DNA of 64,000 bases, taken from Saprospiraceae bacterium. Its GTDB lineage: Bacteria; Bacteroidota; Bacteroidia; Chitinophagales; Saprospiraceae. Positions 44,688-54,541 of the stretch are shown piece after piece. The number at the start of each line of letters is the position of its first letter. The first letter of the stretch is position 1. Location of the stretch: assembly GCA_020629715.1 (NCBI GenBank), contig JAHDCU010000002.1, positions 124,001 through 188,000 of the forward strand, in the 5' to 3' direction. Made by a program: the position numbers and the translations under genes. The notes beneath the pieces were generated by a model that ran no database searches, was not told the origin of the DNA, and worked only from the letters and a program-made list of their open reading frames with translations.

Positions 44688-45407
44688 ATGATAAAAGCAA
44701 TCATAGTGGATGATGAACCGTTAGCTCTCGATGTGATGGAAACATATATCGATCAAGTACCCGAAATGGAGCTCGTTGCTAGATGTGAAAATGCATTTAA
44801 AGCTAACGAAGCATTAAAAAATAACCATGTCGATGTCATGTTTCTTGATATACAAATGCCACAGCTCACAGGAATTGAGTTTCTTAAAACCTTAAGTGAT
44901 CCACCTGAGGTTATATTTACCACGGCTTATCCCGATTATGCAGTCGAGGGCTTTGAGCTAAATGCCATGGATTACCTCTTAAAACCCATATCAATGGAGA
45001 GGTTTATGAAATGTGTCAATAAGATTTCTGATCGATTAAGCTCAAAATCTAATGAAGTAGAGTTTAATCCTGAAGATGAAGACTATTTTTTCGTTAAAGC
45101 AGACAAAAAGTTAGTCAAAGTGAGTTACAGTGAGATTCTGTATATAGAGGGTTTAAAAGATTACGTGATCATAAGGAAAGAAGGTGGTCGAGTTATTACA
45201 CTACAGACCATGAAAAGTCTTGAGACTAAAATGCCTTCAAAACAATTTATGAGAGTTCATAGGTCCTATATCGTAAACGTGCAAAAAATCAATGCAATCG
45301 TAGGAAATATGATAGAAATCACAGAGAAGGGACAGACTAAGCATTTACCCATCGGCAAGAATTATCGTGATGCTTTACTTACAGCTATTCAGAATAAGCG
45401 ACTCTAG
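44688..45407 (+). CDS. LytTR-family response regulator
   Basis: The protein has 239 residues. The receiver has Asp54 in FLDIQMPQ and LLKPI at about 102-106. The C-terminal LytTR DNA-binding domain (about 135-237) has FMRVHRSYIVNVQKI and LPIGKNYRDAL. It is immediately adjacent to its kinase. Targets are unknown. Confidence 0.92.
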   Translation: MIKAIIVDDEPLALDVMETYIDQVPEMELVARCENAFKANEALKNNHVDVMFLDIQMPQLTGIEFLKTLSDPPEVIFTTAYPDYAVEGFELNAMDYLLKPISMERFMKCVNKISDRLSSKSNEVEFNPEDEDYFFVKADKKLVKVSYSEILYIEGLKDYVIIRKEGGRVITLQTMKSLETKMPSKQFMRVHRSYIVNVQKINAIVGNMIEITEKGQTKHLPIGKNYRDALLTAIQNKRL

Positions 45408-45480
45408 CTAGATGCTTATTTACCCTAGATTGTAATTCTTCGTAATAGTTTCATTCTCCGTATAGTAATAGTATATGAAG

Positions 45481-45526
45481 TAATAAACATTGGTTAATCA
45501 ACGATTGGTTAGATTAACGTTTATTA
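45481..45526. repeat. Inverted repeat between convergent genes
   Basis: TAATAAAC (45481-45488) pairs with GTTTATTA (45519-45526), and GTTAATC (45493-45499) with GATTAAC (45512-45518), separated by a four-base bulge on one side. ATTGGTTA also occurs twice as a direct repeat, 15 bases apart. It lies beyond the 3' ends of the LytTR gene and the T9SS gene, so it is probably a weak bidirectional terminator or 3' structure. Confidence 0.4.
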
Positions 45527-45587
45527 TCCTTTCATTAGGACTAAAACCCATATAGACATTTGAATAATTTATACGATAACCAGTGAT

Positions 45588-48041
45588 TTACTTGATCACT
45601 TCTAGTCGACTACTATATGTATACCCGTCATTGCTTTGAATTTGGACTATATACAGTCCTGTAGGAAGCTCGTCGATATCTATTATAAAGTATGATTGTA
45701 TTGATTCATCCGAAAATGAATTCGATTTGACCAATTTACCCATGATATCGAATACTACTATAGACTCAACAAGCCTATCTGAGTTATTGAAAATAGTCAC
45801 CTGACTCGAGGCTGGGTTAGGATATAAAATTAATTCATCATCGTTTTCATCAGATTCTGATGATGAATCTAATCTCAGACTTACCGTTGACTTACTCGAT
45901 TCTAAACCGATACTGTTTCCGTTTATATCCATAGACCGCACATTTGTGCTTCTTATTTCAAAATCAAAATATTCTTGGTCTTCTCCAATTCTAAATCCAT
46001 TAAGTTCATCTTCCACGATGAATCCTAATGTACCTATAATACCTTCTCCTATTACACCTTGATTACCCGTCCTTGTAAACGAAGTATGTATCTGTCCTTC
46101 TATAGGTTGGAATGTAGTCTCTAGTGTTGGACTTTGATTAGTAAACCAGCCATTTTGATCATAATCGATAAATAAACTACTAGAATCAATTAGGTAGTGA
46201 GGAATGTTTAATTGAAAGCTTATACCCTGAATATCGCTTATCAAGTTTTGTTCGTTTCCTAAAACGATATCTACTAATAACCAATCTCCAGAATCAACCA
46301 CAGTAGACCGAGGCACGAAACTCAATGGTATATTGGACAAATCAGGAGCTTCATCACTGATGATATTATGAGTTTGCCCGAAATTTTGATTTATCAATGA
46401 AACATCATCAAAATTAAGTACCCCGTCGCCGTTGGCATCCACATATTTTGCATTGACACTACTTGCCATAAAGTCTTGTAGCCAGTCATCACTATATGTA
46501 CCCTGCCAATCATTACTAATATCTCTGGAAGAACCCGTACTACCTATACAATAACCTAACGGTAATAGATCAAATTCGTCAACAACTCCATCATTATTAC
46601 TATCACCAGACCAGACACAATCGTTGGCAATACAGTCACATGACTCTTCCTCGTTATCTATACTCATGTTGACTTTTACTACTCTACAGGCATTAGAAAT
46701 ATTACCACAAAATCTTAACTCGAAATAATCCTCTCCAAAATAATTTGGATTTGGGCGATATTCTATAGAATAATTGGAATCATAATAACCGCAATCACTG
46801 TCTATAACAGCTGAATGACCTTCAATAAATAGTTGTCCATGAGCAGGAACTGAAGCTATTGAATATTCATATTCACTAACCGGAACATCGTAATCAATAA
46901 AATATGAGAGGTTTTTAGATGTCTCAAAACGATAGATTTCTGATACCCTAGGTGCAAACTCATCAATCTTGAGTACAATGTTAGCACTTTGGTGCTCGAA
47001 TCCATTATAGGCTGTATATTCGAAAACCTTATAACCAGTCTCCCATGGAAATGGAGCATAAGAGAATATTCCCGGACTTATGACCATAAGTTGAGGTGAA
47101 TATGAGACTATAAAAGCATCATCCAAAATATCATTTTCTGTTACGTCAATGATCATTTCTTCTCCAACCATGACATAAGCAAGATCATCCGATACAAAGG
47201 CTAAACCATCATCAAGATCTCGAGAATTCAAAATAATGTGATAATCTTCCAATCCATTATTAAATACTAGAGTATCAACTCCTTCAACACTTGAAATATA
47301 TTTATATCTACCTTGTCCTTGTAATTCTAAAGACCCATATAACGGTAAATTATAACTGTAAGATTCATTTTTAAGAGTGATCTCATATGATTCTCCAGTT
47401 TCTAAATATTGATATATCGTATCAAGAGGAACGTAATCAGAGTGTCTCACTTTTATCAATCCTAGAGAAGAAGTTCCCAACGAATCTTCAACTATATATT
47501 GAATGAGTCCAAGACGTTCTGTGTCGATCACTTCGTTGACCGCAATAGTATCAACAGAATGTATATATGATATAATATTTTTTTGATTGGCTATACCTGC
47601 AAGATTGACCTCATGAATACTTAATTCATCATTTCCTAAAGGATTCAAAGTAAATGAAGTACTCTGAACATCTATAAAATCATCTTTTGCAGTTATGATG
47701 CTATTGCCCATCAAAAACGACACCTCTGTATAATGCGTAGGCCATAATCCAGGCACAGCGCTATCACCATAATATTGAATTACAGTCTTGTCTAATCCTA
47801 CAAAAGCCTGATCAGATATATATTGAAAGGAGTAAACGTTACTCCCTAAATAATCTGTTTCAAGCTTTCCGTTATCAACAACTTTGAGAATTTGAGGGGT
47901 ATTATTTGATATAATGTTGAAATGAATGGTATCACCCTTAACTCCTTTAAAATTATACTCACTATCATTTTGCTGACCTGTGAGGTCTACTGACATGACT
48001 GTCAGACAAATAAACATTATTATCAAATAATATCTGTACAT
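45588..48041 (-). CDS. Secreted adhesin-like protein with dockerin-type repeats and T9SS sorting domain
   Basis: The protein has 817 residues from the ATG at 48041; a longer frame to 48092 would place basic residues before the hydrophobic signal. The first half shows cadherin-like segments (DDFIDVQS, NDILDDAFI). A dockerin-like block near residue 495 has calcium-binding loops DSNNDGVVDEFD and DANGDGVLNFDD. A cohesin-like part follows. The last 80 residues (YPNPASSQVTIFN, PTGLYIVQIQS) form a type IX sorting domain, so the protein should be delivered to the cell surface. Confidence 0.85.
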   Translation of the reverse strand: MYRYYLIIMFICLTVMSVDLTGQQNDSEYNFKGVKGDTIHFNIISNNTPQILKVVDNGKLETDYLGSNVYSFQYISDQAFVGLDKTVIQYYGDSAVPGLWPTHYTEVSFLMGNSIITAKDDFIDVQSTSFTLNPLGNDELSIHEVNLAGIANQKNIISYIHSVDTIAVNEVIDTERLGLIQYIVEDSLGTSSLGLIKVRHSDYVPLDTIYQYLETGESYEITLKNESYSYNLPLYGSLELQGQGRYKYISSVEGVDTLVFNNGLEDYHIILNSRDLDDGLAFVSDDLAYVMVGEEMIIDVTENDILDDAFIVSYSPQLMVISPGIFSYAPFPWETGYKVFEYTAYNGFEHQSANIVLKIDEFAPRVSEIYRFETSKNLSYFIDYDVPVSEYEYSIASVPAHGQLFIEGHSAVIDSDCGYYDSNYSIEYRPNPNYFGEDYFELRFCGNISNACRVVKVNMSIDNEEESCDCIANDCVWSGDSNNDGVVDEFDLLPLGYCIGSTGSSRDISNDWQGTYSDDWLQDFMASSVNAKYVDANGDGVLNFDDVSLINQNFGQTHNIISDEAPDLSNIPLSFVPRSTVVDSGDWLLVDIVLGNEQNLISDIQGISFQLNIPHYLIDSSSLFIDYDQNGWFTNQSPTLETTFQPIEGQIHTSFTRTGNQGVIGEGIIGTLGFIVEDELNGFRIGEDQEYFDFEIRSTNVRSMDINGNSIGLESSKSTVSLRLDSSSESDENDDELILYPNPASSQVTIFNNSDRLVESIVVFDIMGKLVKSNSFSDESIQSYFIIDIDELPTGLYIVQIQSNDGYTYSSRLEVIK

Positions 48042-48175
48042 GAGTTTTGCTTTCACTACAAATAACGTGATTTTTTTTGGAAAGATCCTCATATAGAGAA
48101 AATAAATATATTTAAATAGATGAATTATATTACTTTTATAACCATTATGTTACTCCTTGACAGAGATCAAAATCA

Positions 48176-49594
48176 ATGGAAATCAAAGCTGTACATGTTA
48201 TCAAAAACTTCACAAAAGTTGAACGAAATCGATTGACGAAATTTATTGATTCACCATATTTTAATAGCAATGAAAATCTCTCTAATTACTACCATAGTTT
48301 CATCAATAGTATTAATTCTGTAAATGAGAGCACTCTTCTTGTAAATGCATCCGTAGCGTATGACAAAAAGCTAAATAAAGATGGATTCAATAAAATCAAT
48401 CATGCACTACTAGAATTAGTCATGCAATTTTTACAACAGGAAAATTTAAAAACCAAAAAATTATTACTTGAAAACCTCCTTGTCAATGAGGTTAATAAAA
48501 GAAAAATTGAATCATTAAGAAAACAAGTATTTAAGCAGGCTGAGCGGTCAAAAAAAAGAACTCTAGAACGCTCGTTTGATCATCATTTGGAATCCTACCG
48601 TCTTGAACACTATCGTTTTATGAACACCAGTGAGTTTGAACGAAAAGTCAAGTCAAAAAGAAATTATTCAGGTGATGAAATTAACTCGATAAATCAATCT
48701 CTCAACGATCTATTTGCCACTGAAAAACTACGAGTTTATTGTATCTATTTGAGCTGGAACAGAGTAGTTGACTTAAATATAGAATTCCCCTTAATCAAGT
48801 ACGTTGAGCGATGGATAAAAAATAACGAGACTAAGCCATTAACCAAGATTTACTATCTAGTTTCTAAAACATTTACTGATTTTGAGAATGATACTCATTA
48901 TTACGAGTTAAAAAAATTACTGCAAAAGAATAAAGATACTTTCGGTGTAAATGAGGGCAGGATTATTTATGATGCGATTTTAAATTATTGTATTCAAAAA
49001 ACTAATATCGGTGAGGCATCCTTTCAAGAGGAACTATTGGATGCATATATGTCTTCATTGAATAGTGGTTTTCTATTAAACCAGGGATACTTAAACCCGA
49101 CTTCATTTAGGAATATCTGCTTCATAGCGATGAGACTAAGAAAATATGAATGGGTAAGTTCTTTTATGGATGAATATGCTCCTATGATAAAACCTGAGAA
49201 TCGAGATAATGCTCTTACATTTAATAAAGCTCGGTTATCATTTTATCAAAAAGATTATCCCAAAGTACTTGAATTATTAAATCAGGTTGAATATCAAGAT
49301 GCGTTTTACAATCTCAATTCAAAAACTCTCATGCTTGCATCGTACTATGAGCTTGATGAATATCTATCACTCAATTCACTAATTGAGAGTTTTAGGGCAT
49401 ATATAAGAAGATTAAAAGGAACTACTAAAGAAAGGAAATCCTTTTACATGGACCTTTTGAAATACACTCAAAAACTCATGAGAATCGATCATAGAGATCA
49501 TAATGCATTGGAAAAGCTTAAAAAGGAAGTTATAGCTAAAAAAGGTGTCGTCAACAAACAATGGCTACTCGAAAAAATAGATGAACTTCTTTAA
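48176..49594 (+). CDS. Conserved hypothetical protein, Bacteroidota type
   Basis: The protein has 472 residues and I do not recognise a named family. There is no signal peptide or transmembrane segment, so it should be cytosolic. It is lysine- and asparagine-rich, mostly helical by composition, and perhaps TPR-like. The N-terminal pattern F-x(4)-R-x(3)-KFIDSPYFNSNE looks like one I have seen in other Bacteroidota hypotheticals (recollection only). It overlaps the convergent DUF5686 gene by four bases. Confidence 0.6.
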   Translation: MEIKAVHVIKNFTKVERNRLTKFIDSPYFNSNENLSNYYHSFINSINSVNESTLLVNASVAYDKKLNKDGFNKINHALLELVMQFLQQENLKTKKLLLENLLVNEVNKRKIESLRKQVFKQAERSKKRTLERSFDHHLESYRLEHYRFMNTSEFERKVKSKRNYSGDEINSINQSLNDLFATEKLRVYCIYLSWNRVVDLNIEFPLIKYVERWIKNNETKPLTKIYYLVSKTFTDFENDTHYYELKKLLQKNKDTFGVNEGRIIYDAILNYCIQKTNIGEASFQEELLDAYMSSLNSGFLLNQGYLNPTSFRNICFIAMRLRKYEWVSSFMDEYAPMIKPENRDNALTFNKARLSFYQKDYPKVLELLNQVEYQDAFYNLNSKTLMLASYYELDEYLSLNSLIESFRAYIRRLKGTTKERKSFYMDLLKYTQKLMRIDHRDHNALEKLKKEVIAKKGVVNKQWLLEKIDELL

Positions 49595-52164
49595 AACTCT
49601 ACCTGAGCTCTAGCCCGTACCGCAAGTCCTTTCTGACCCCAAAGTGAGGGAACATCCGGGTTATCTAAATATGTAAATCGCTTTATGAGATCTAATCGCA
49701 AAAATTTTAAAATATTACTAAACCCAAGGCTTGCTTCTACATAGGGTTTTCCATCAAAAGCAAAGGTTCTTTGATTTCCTTCTCCGTCAATAGGAAATTG
49801 AACTAGACCCTGATCTACATCTGGGTTGTTGCTATCGCGGGTAGAGCCATAATAGGCTTTCAATGCAACTATCTCTCTCAGTTTTAAATGTTTGAGCAAG
49901 GGAATATTATTCATAAAATATCCATAGAAATAGTGTTCCATTTGAAAACTAGCAAACTGATCTGCACTAAACTCCAAAAAATTCATCAGATTGTAAGAGG
50001 TCAATTGATATATGTAGGTTTGATTTCCCCTTGGAAGCCAACGCAGGATATATGGTATATTACCCCAGAGTTTCCCAGCTTCTATATTAAAATTAGTAGT
50101 CCCGAGCTCAGTCCACTCTATTTGCTTAAATAGTGTTGCGTATAGCTTGTGATAATCGTATTCGCCTCCAAATAATCCAGAAATACCTCGTGCATATTGA
50201 AGCGTAATGATTGGGAATTCATTTTGCAACTGAACGCGAGCATCTTTTCCTTGTAAAAACTGTTCGTTAGGCGCATATCTGAATCGCAAAAAAGGCTCAG
50301 ATGTACGAATACTCTCAATATTAACCAAGTCCTCCATAGATTCACTATATCGCTCAAAAGATAGAGTACCAATGGCCTCTCGATCTCTAAATCTGGCACC
50401 TATCTCAATCGAAAATGGGCTACGATCACTCTCTCTCAAATAACTAAATTCTAATCTACGTGTCAGCAACATCCTTGTTGCTTCTCCCCTTCTGAATGAT
50501 AAAAAGATATTCTCTGGATTAAAGTTTTCTAGCTCTTGACCAGGGAACGAACTTGCCTCTTCTGCGGAAATAGAAAACTGATGCTTTGGACTCTGAAACC
50601 AGTCTTTATTAAAGCTATAGATTGCTCTACCAAACCACTTTACATTTTCTGTTTGAGTAGCATAAGATATGTCACCTATTAGGCGTAATTTTTTAGAAAA
50701 CTTAAATTTAGTACTTATACCAAATCGTAAAGTCCAGGCTTCTACCTGATTATAGTTAGCAAAATTAGCTACTTTACCAATTTCAAAATATTTCAATGGT
50801 ATATAGCCTGTAGTAGCTATATTTAGCAAGGTGATATATGTCTGATATCGACGATTGTGCCGTAGAATATCCATCATTTGATACAACTCAAGATCACTTT
50901 TTGCTAAAGGTGCTAATCGATTCACATTCCAGAATTCAGCACTTTGCTCCAGTCCTTGACTACTTACAATAATCTCCTCCGTACCATTAAAAATGTTAGG
51001 ATCATCAGGTTTTTCAAATGAAAAATTACTTCGGTGCAAACTGCGATTTCCAAAAAATCCAATTCCATTTTTTGATAATGAATAATCAATTACAACCTCA
51101 TCTTTGGTGATCAAAAATTTACCATCATATTCCTTAAATTCTTGTTCAATACTCAAATCTCTGACGAAATTGAGATTGATACCATTGATAATCCCCATTT
51201 CTACCTTGAGTATCGAGTATCTATCGTCATTGGAAATATATAGATTGCCGGTAAAGCCCATATCTCCCTTATCTTCAGGTATAAATGCTAAATTGATTGC
51301 ACTTTTCCCATTGATATAGGTCGTATCTTGTATATAGTATCTATAGAAGTTTACACCATTGGAACTGATCGGACTTACAAAGTTATTTTCAATAAGTTGA
51401 ATCTCATCTTCATATATATCGACGTCGGTATACAATAAGTCTATTATATCATTGAGGCTATTGGCATCCACTTGATCATTTACTTTAGAATAATTTATAC
51501 CATGCCTATACTCACGATTGATATTACCTTTCTTTTTATGATACTTGGTACTGGAAATTTCACGTATAAAGACGGGTAGATAAGTACGACCATTGACATC
51601 ACTTGTATCGATAAAATCCCATAGGAAATCAAAATCTCTGATAAATCTCCTATTTTTAAACTTATCGGTAATATTATTGATATCTAGCCTAACCTTATCG
51701 TATTGTGAAAAAGAATAATATTCTTCAGCTTTTAGGTGATTTTGCCCCTTATTCGCAAGCACCTTTTTCATAAGCTCGAGGGAAGGATTATTTTTTTTAG
51801 AGTATTTACCTTTATCAGCAGTGATACTGACTACGTCTAATTTCAATCCCTCTGGTTCTAAATAAAAATCTCTTTTATCTCTTGTTCCTGCTTTGATCAG
51901 AACTTTAAGATCTCGATATCCAATATAATCGATCAATAGTGTATCACTCGGAAATCTAGTATCGAGCTTAAATTTACCATCTAAGTCGCTAGAAGTACCT
52001 ACGGAAGTTCCTATGTAACTAATATTAACAAACGCCAATGGCTCTTTAGTGTCTTTGGCAAATACCCGACCTTCTATACTAGTGACATCTTGAGCTTCCA
52101 CATGTATAGCCGTTGAAAAAAGAATACTAAAGCAGGTAAGATAGAAAAAAGAAAAATGATTCAC
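49591..52164 (-). CDS. DUF5686 and carboxypeptidase-regulatory-like domain outer-membrane protein
   Basis: The protein has 857 residues. The signal peptide ends VEAQ. A carboxypeptidase-regulatory-like beta-sandwich spans about 27-112 (IEGRVFAKDTKEPLAFVNI). The long DUF5686 region follows, ending in barrel-like strands near the C-terminus (VRARAQVEF). The start is GTG at 52164. These proteins sit in the outer membrane and their function is unknown. No SusC/D pair or TonB box is seen. Confidence 0.83.
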   Translation of the reverse strand: MNHFSFFYLTCFSILFSTAIHVEAQDVTSIEGRVFAKDTKEPLAFVNISYIGTSVGTSSDLDGKFKLDTRFPSDTLLIDYIGYRDLKVLIKAGTRDKRDFYLEPEGLKLDVVSITADKGKYSKKNNPSLELMKKVLANKGQNHLKAEEYYSFSQYDKVRLDINNITDKFKNRRFIRDFDFLWDFIDTSDVNGRTYLPVFIREISSTKYHKKKGNINREYRHGINYSKVNDQVDANSLNDIIDLLYTDVDIYEDEIQLIENNFVSPISSNGVNFYRYYIQDTTYINGKSAINLAFIPEDKGDMGFTGNLYISNDDRYSILKVEMGIINGINLNFVRDLSIEQEFKEYDGKFLITKDEVVIDYSLSKNGIGFFGNRSLHRSNFSFEKPDDPNIFNGTEEIIVSSQGLEQSAEFWNVNRLAPLAKSDLELYQMMDILRHNRRYQTYITLLNIATTGYIPLKYFEIGKVANFANYNQVEAWTLRFGISTKFKFSKKLRLIGDISYATQTENVKWFGRAIYSFNKDWFQSPKHQFSISAEEASSFPGQELENFNPENIFLSFRRGEATRMLLTRRLEFSYLRESDRSPFSIEIGARFRDREAIGTLSFERYSESMEDLVNIESIRTSEPFLRFRYAPNEQFLQGKDARVQLQNEFPIITLQYARGISGLFGGEYDYHKLYATLFKQIEWTELGTTNFNIEAGKLWGNIPYILRWLPRGNQTYIYQLTSYNLMNFLEFSADQFASFQMEHYFYGYFMNNIPLLKHLKLREIVALKAYYGSTRDSNNPDVDQGLVQFPIDGEGNQRTFAFDGKPYVEASLGFSNILKFLRLDLIKRFTYLDNPDVPSLWGQKGLAVRARAQVEF

Positions 52165-52240
52165 GAGATCGTCAAAAATTTTATTGGAGGTTTATAATGA
52201 TTGACAAAAATGATATCTATTATTCAAAATCTTTATCAAT

Positions 52241-52272
52241 AAAAAAGGCATAAAGCTAATTAGCTTTATTGC
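52241..52272 (-). terminator. Intrinsic terminator after the DUF2461 gene
   Basis: The perfect 20-base palindrome at 52250-52269 is followed on the minus strand by GCC and a T6 run (52246-52241). The palindrome core is AGCTAATTAGCT. Confidence 0.65.
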
Positions 52273-52335
52273 ATCCATAGAACCAAAATGGTAATAAATG
52301 ATAAACCGGTAAAAAAAGACGTTGGACTGTCCTTT

Positions 52336-53028
52336 CTAGTCTATCAATGATACTCCATTAGTATCCGTGGTAAGGACATCACTCATGAGATTAAACCATG
52401 GACGTAAGCTGCGATAATCAGTAATTATAGAGTCTAGAAAAGATTCTTGAAGTACCTCAGCATCAGTATAGTTTTTTCCAAAATAATAGGACTTGAACCG
52501 TAGCAAATCAATTGCTGGATCATCTTTTTTATAACCTTTTGGTGCAGTTTTCACCTGCTCACCTTGCAACTCTCCAAATCTCGATTGAAGATTTTTATCC
52601 GCAAATATTGATCTAAAAGCATCAGTATCATGAGCGATCTCGTGCCTTATTCTAGTGAGATCTTTGGATTCAGGTTTCCAAAATCCGCCTCCAATAAAAG
52701 TTTGTCCATTCGGTTGTATGAAGAAATAATATCCTCCTCGCAGCTTTGCTGTCTCTCTCCTGAGCTGTCCAGAAAAGCCATTTTTGTATGGTGTTTTATC
52801 TTTTGAGAAGCGAATATCTCTGTAAATTCTGAATAAGATTTTTTTGCCAGTTTGATCTACGATATCATCGTACTTCGACATTTCATTTTTCAGGTCTTCG
52901 GCAAAGGCAATCATATTTTCATGTGCAAGTGTATATCTGGATTTGTTTTCTGCAAACCATGGCTTACTATTATTCTTAGAAAGATCTTTTAAAAATGATA
53001 AGGTCTCTTTTTTAATTGCTACTGCCAT
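52336..53028 (-). CDS. DUF2461 domain-containing protein
   Basis: The protein has 230 residues. FLKDLSKNNSKPWFAENKSRYTLAHENM, LFRIYRDIRFSKDKTPYKNGFSGQL and GYYFFIQPNGQTFIGGGFW are DUF2461 landmarks. The function is unknown. It follows the dihydroorotase gene on the same strand with a 56-base gap. Confidence 0.88.
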   Translation of the reverse strand: MAVAIKKETLSFLKDLSKNNSKPWFAENKSRYTLAHENMIAFAEDLKNEMSKYDDIVDQTGKKILFRIYRDIRFSKDKTPYKNGFSGQLRRETAKLRGGYYFFIQPNGQTFIGGGFWKPESKDLTRIRHEIAHDTDAFRSIFADKNLQSRFGELQGEQVKTAPKGYKKDDPAIDLLRFKSYYFGKNYTDAEVLQESFLDSIITDYRSLRPWFNLMSDVLTTDTNGVSLID

Positions 53029-53084
53029 GTTTTACTGATATTAAGAAGATTAAATTGATGCATAAAAGATTGGGATACCGACCT

Positions 53085-54422
53085 CTACACCACTACATCG
53101 AAAGAACACCGCTGACCTTTACCATGTTCAAAGAATTTTCCATTTTCAAATACCTTATGTCCATTCACATAAGTCGCTTGTACAGATCCTTTGAATGTTT
53201 TACCCTCTAGCGGAGACCATCCACATTTGTAAGCAATATTGGATTTATCAATAGTATAGTTTTGATTAGGGTCTACCAATACAATATCAGCATAATACCC
53301 TTCCCGGATGTATCCTCTCTTTTCTACATGAAAGCATTCCGCAGGGGCATGACACATTTTTTCAATAATTCGCTCTTTAGAGATCATACCTTTATGATAA
53401 AAATCCAACATAATATTGAGACTGTGTTGTACCAAAGGCAAACCACTCGGTGCTTGCATAAAGGGTTTTGATTTTTCCTCAGCAGTATGAGGGGCATGAT
53501 CTGTAGCAATAATATCCAAGCGATCATCCAATAATGCCTGAAATAGCGCTTCTTTATTAGATTTCTCTTTGATCGCTGGATTGCACTTGATTTTATTACC
53601 AAGCTCTCTGTATTGATCTGAATCAAAATACAAGTGATGAACACAAACTTCAGAAGTAATCCTTTTTTCCGTAAGAGGAATATCGTTAGTAAATAAGTCG
53701 ATTTCGTCTTGGGTAGAAATATGCAGTATATGTAAGCGAGTATTATATCTCTTGGCTAAATCTACCGCAAGACTAGAGGATAACAAACATCCTGTAGCAT
53801 TTCGAATAATAGGATGATAACTAGCATCCAATTGATCACCGAACTCTTTAGTATAAAACTCTATGTTTTGCTTAATCGTTTCTTCATCTTCACAATGTGT
53901 TGCTATCAACAATGGTACTTTCTTAAATAAAGACTCTAGTGCGGTCCGATTATCGACCAACATCTTTCCAGTGCTCGATCCCATAAAGATTTTGACTCCG
54001 CATACATCCTTTGAGCTAGTTTTAAGAACTTCTTCCAAGTTGTCATTGGATGCTCCCATAAAGAAAGAGTAATTTGCAAAAGAAGATTCATTAGCTATAT
54101 CATACTTATCCTGCAGTAATTCTTGGGTGAGGGCGGCTGGCTTAGTATTTGGCATTTCAAAAAATGTAGTCGTACCGCCAGCAACAGCTGCTCTTGACTC
54201 TGTATGAATATTTGCTTTATGTGTAAGACCCGGCTCTCTAAAATGTACCTGATCATCAATAATACCTGGCATCAACCAAAATCCTTCGCAATCTACTTCA
54301 TCCGCAGCTTGAGCATCGATAACAGGTGCTATCTTTTCGATCCTATCATTGACAACCAATACATCAGTTTCCTTAGTGATACCATCAGTGATTACTTGTG
54401 CATTACGAAAAATCGTTTTCAT
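53085..54422 (-). CDS. pyrC: Dihydroorotase
   Basis: The protein has 445 residues of the amidohydrolase superfamily. The metal-binding HxH variant is DDQVHFREPGLTHK at about residue 58. Later come GVKIFMGSSTG, HCEDEE, HILHISTQ and the catalytic ATDHAPHT. It closes carbamoyl-aspartate to dihydroorotate in pyrimidine synthesis. Allantoinase is a close relative, but the DDQVHFREPG form points to dihydroorotase. It is divergent from the 5-oxoproline cluster. Confidence 0.85.
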   Translation of the reverse strand: MKTIFRNAQVITDGITKETDVLVVNDRIEKIAPVIDAQAADEVDCEGFWLMPGIIDDQVHFREPGLTHKANIHTESRAAVAGGTTTFFEMPNTKPAALTQELLQDKYDIANESSFANYSFFMGASNDNLEEVLKTSSKDVCGVKIFMGSSTGKMLVDNRTALESLFKKVPLLIATHCEDEETIKQNIEFYTKEFGDQLDASYHPIIRNATGCLLSSSLAVDLAKRYNTRLHILHISTQDEIDLFTNDIPLTEKRITSEVCVHHLYFDSDQYRELGNKIKCNPAIKEKSNKEALFQALLDDRLDIIATDHAPHTAEEKSKPFMQAPSGLPLVQHSLNIMLDFYHKGMISKERIIEKMCHAPAECFHVEKRGYIREGYYADIVLVDPNQNYTIDKSNIAYKCGWSPLEGKTFKGSVQATYVNGHKVFENGKFFEHGKGQRCSFDVVV

Positions 54423-54541
54423 ATCATTGAATTTTCCACTAAGATGATGAATAATCTAGTTTCCATAATTTTATTGGTATGAAAATCCCATTACTCATTG
54501 TATTTTTTCTATTTGCCCACTACATTCTGTAATATTATACT

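Noticed and set aside
45489-45511. Doubled ATTGGTTA as a LytTR operator
   Set aside because: The repeats are 15 bases apart (LytTR sites are usually about 21-22) and lie downstream of genes, not before a promoter.
54481-54541. Promoter for the 5-oxoproline cluster
   Set aside because: CTATTTG near 54509-54515 and TTG at 54474 are suggestive, but no exact TAnnTTTG with correct spacing was found.
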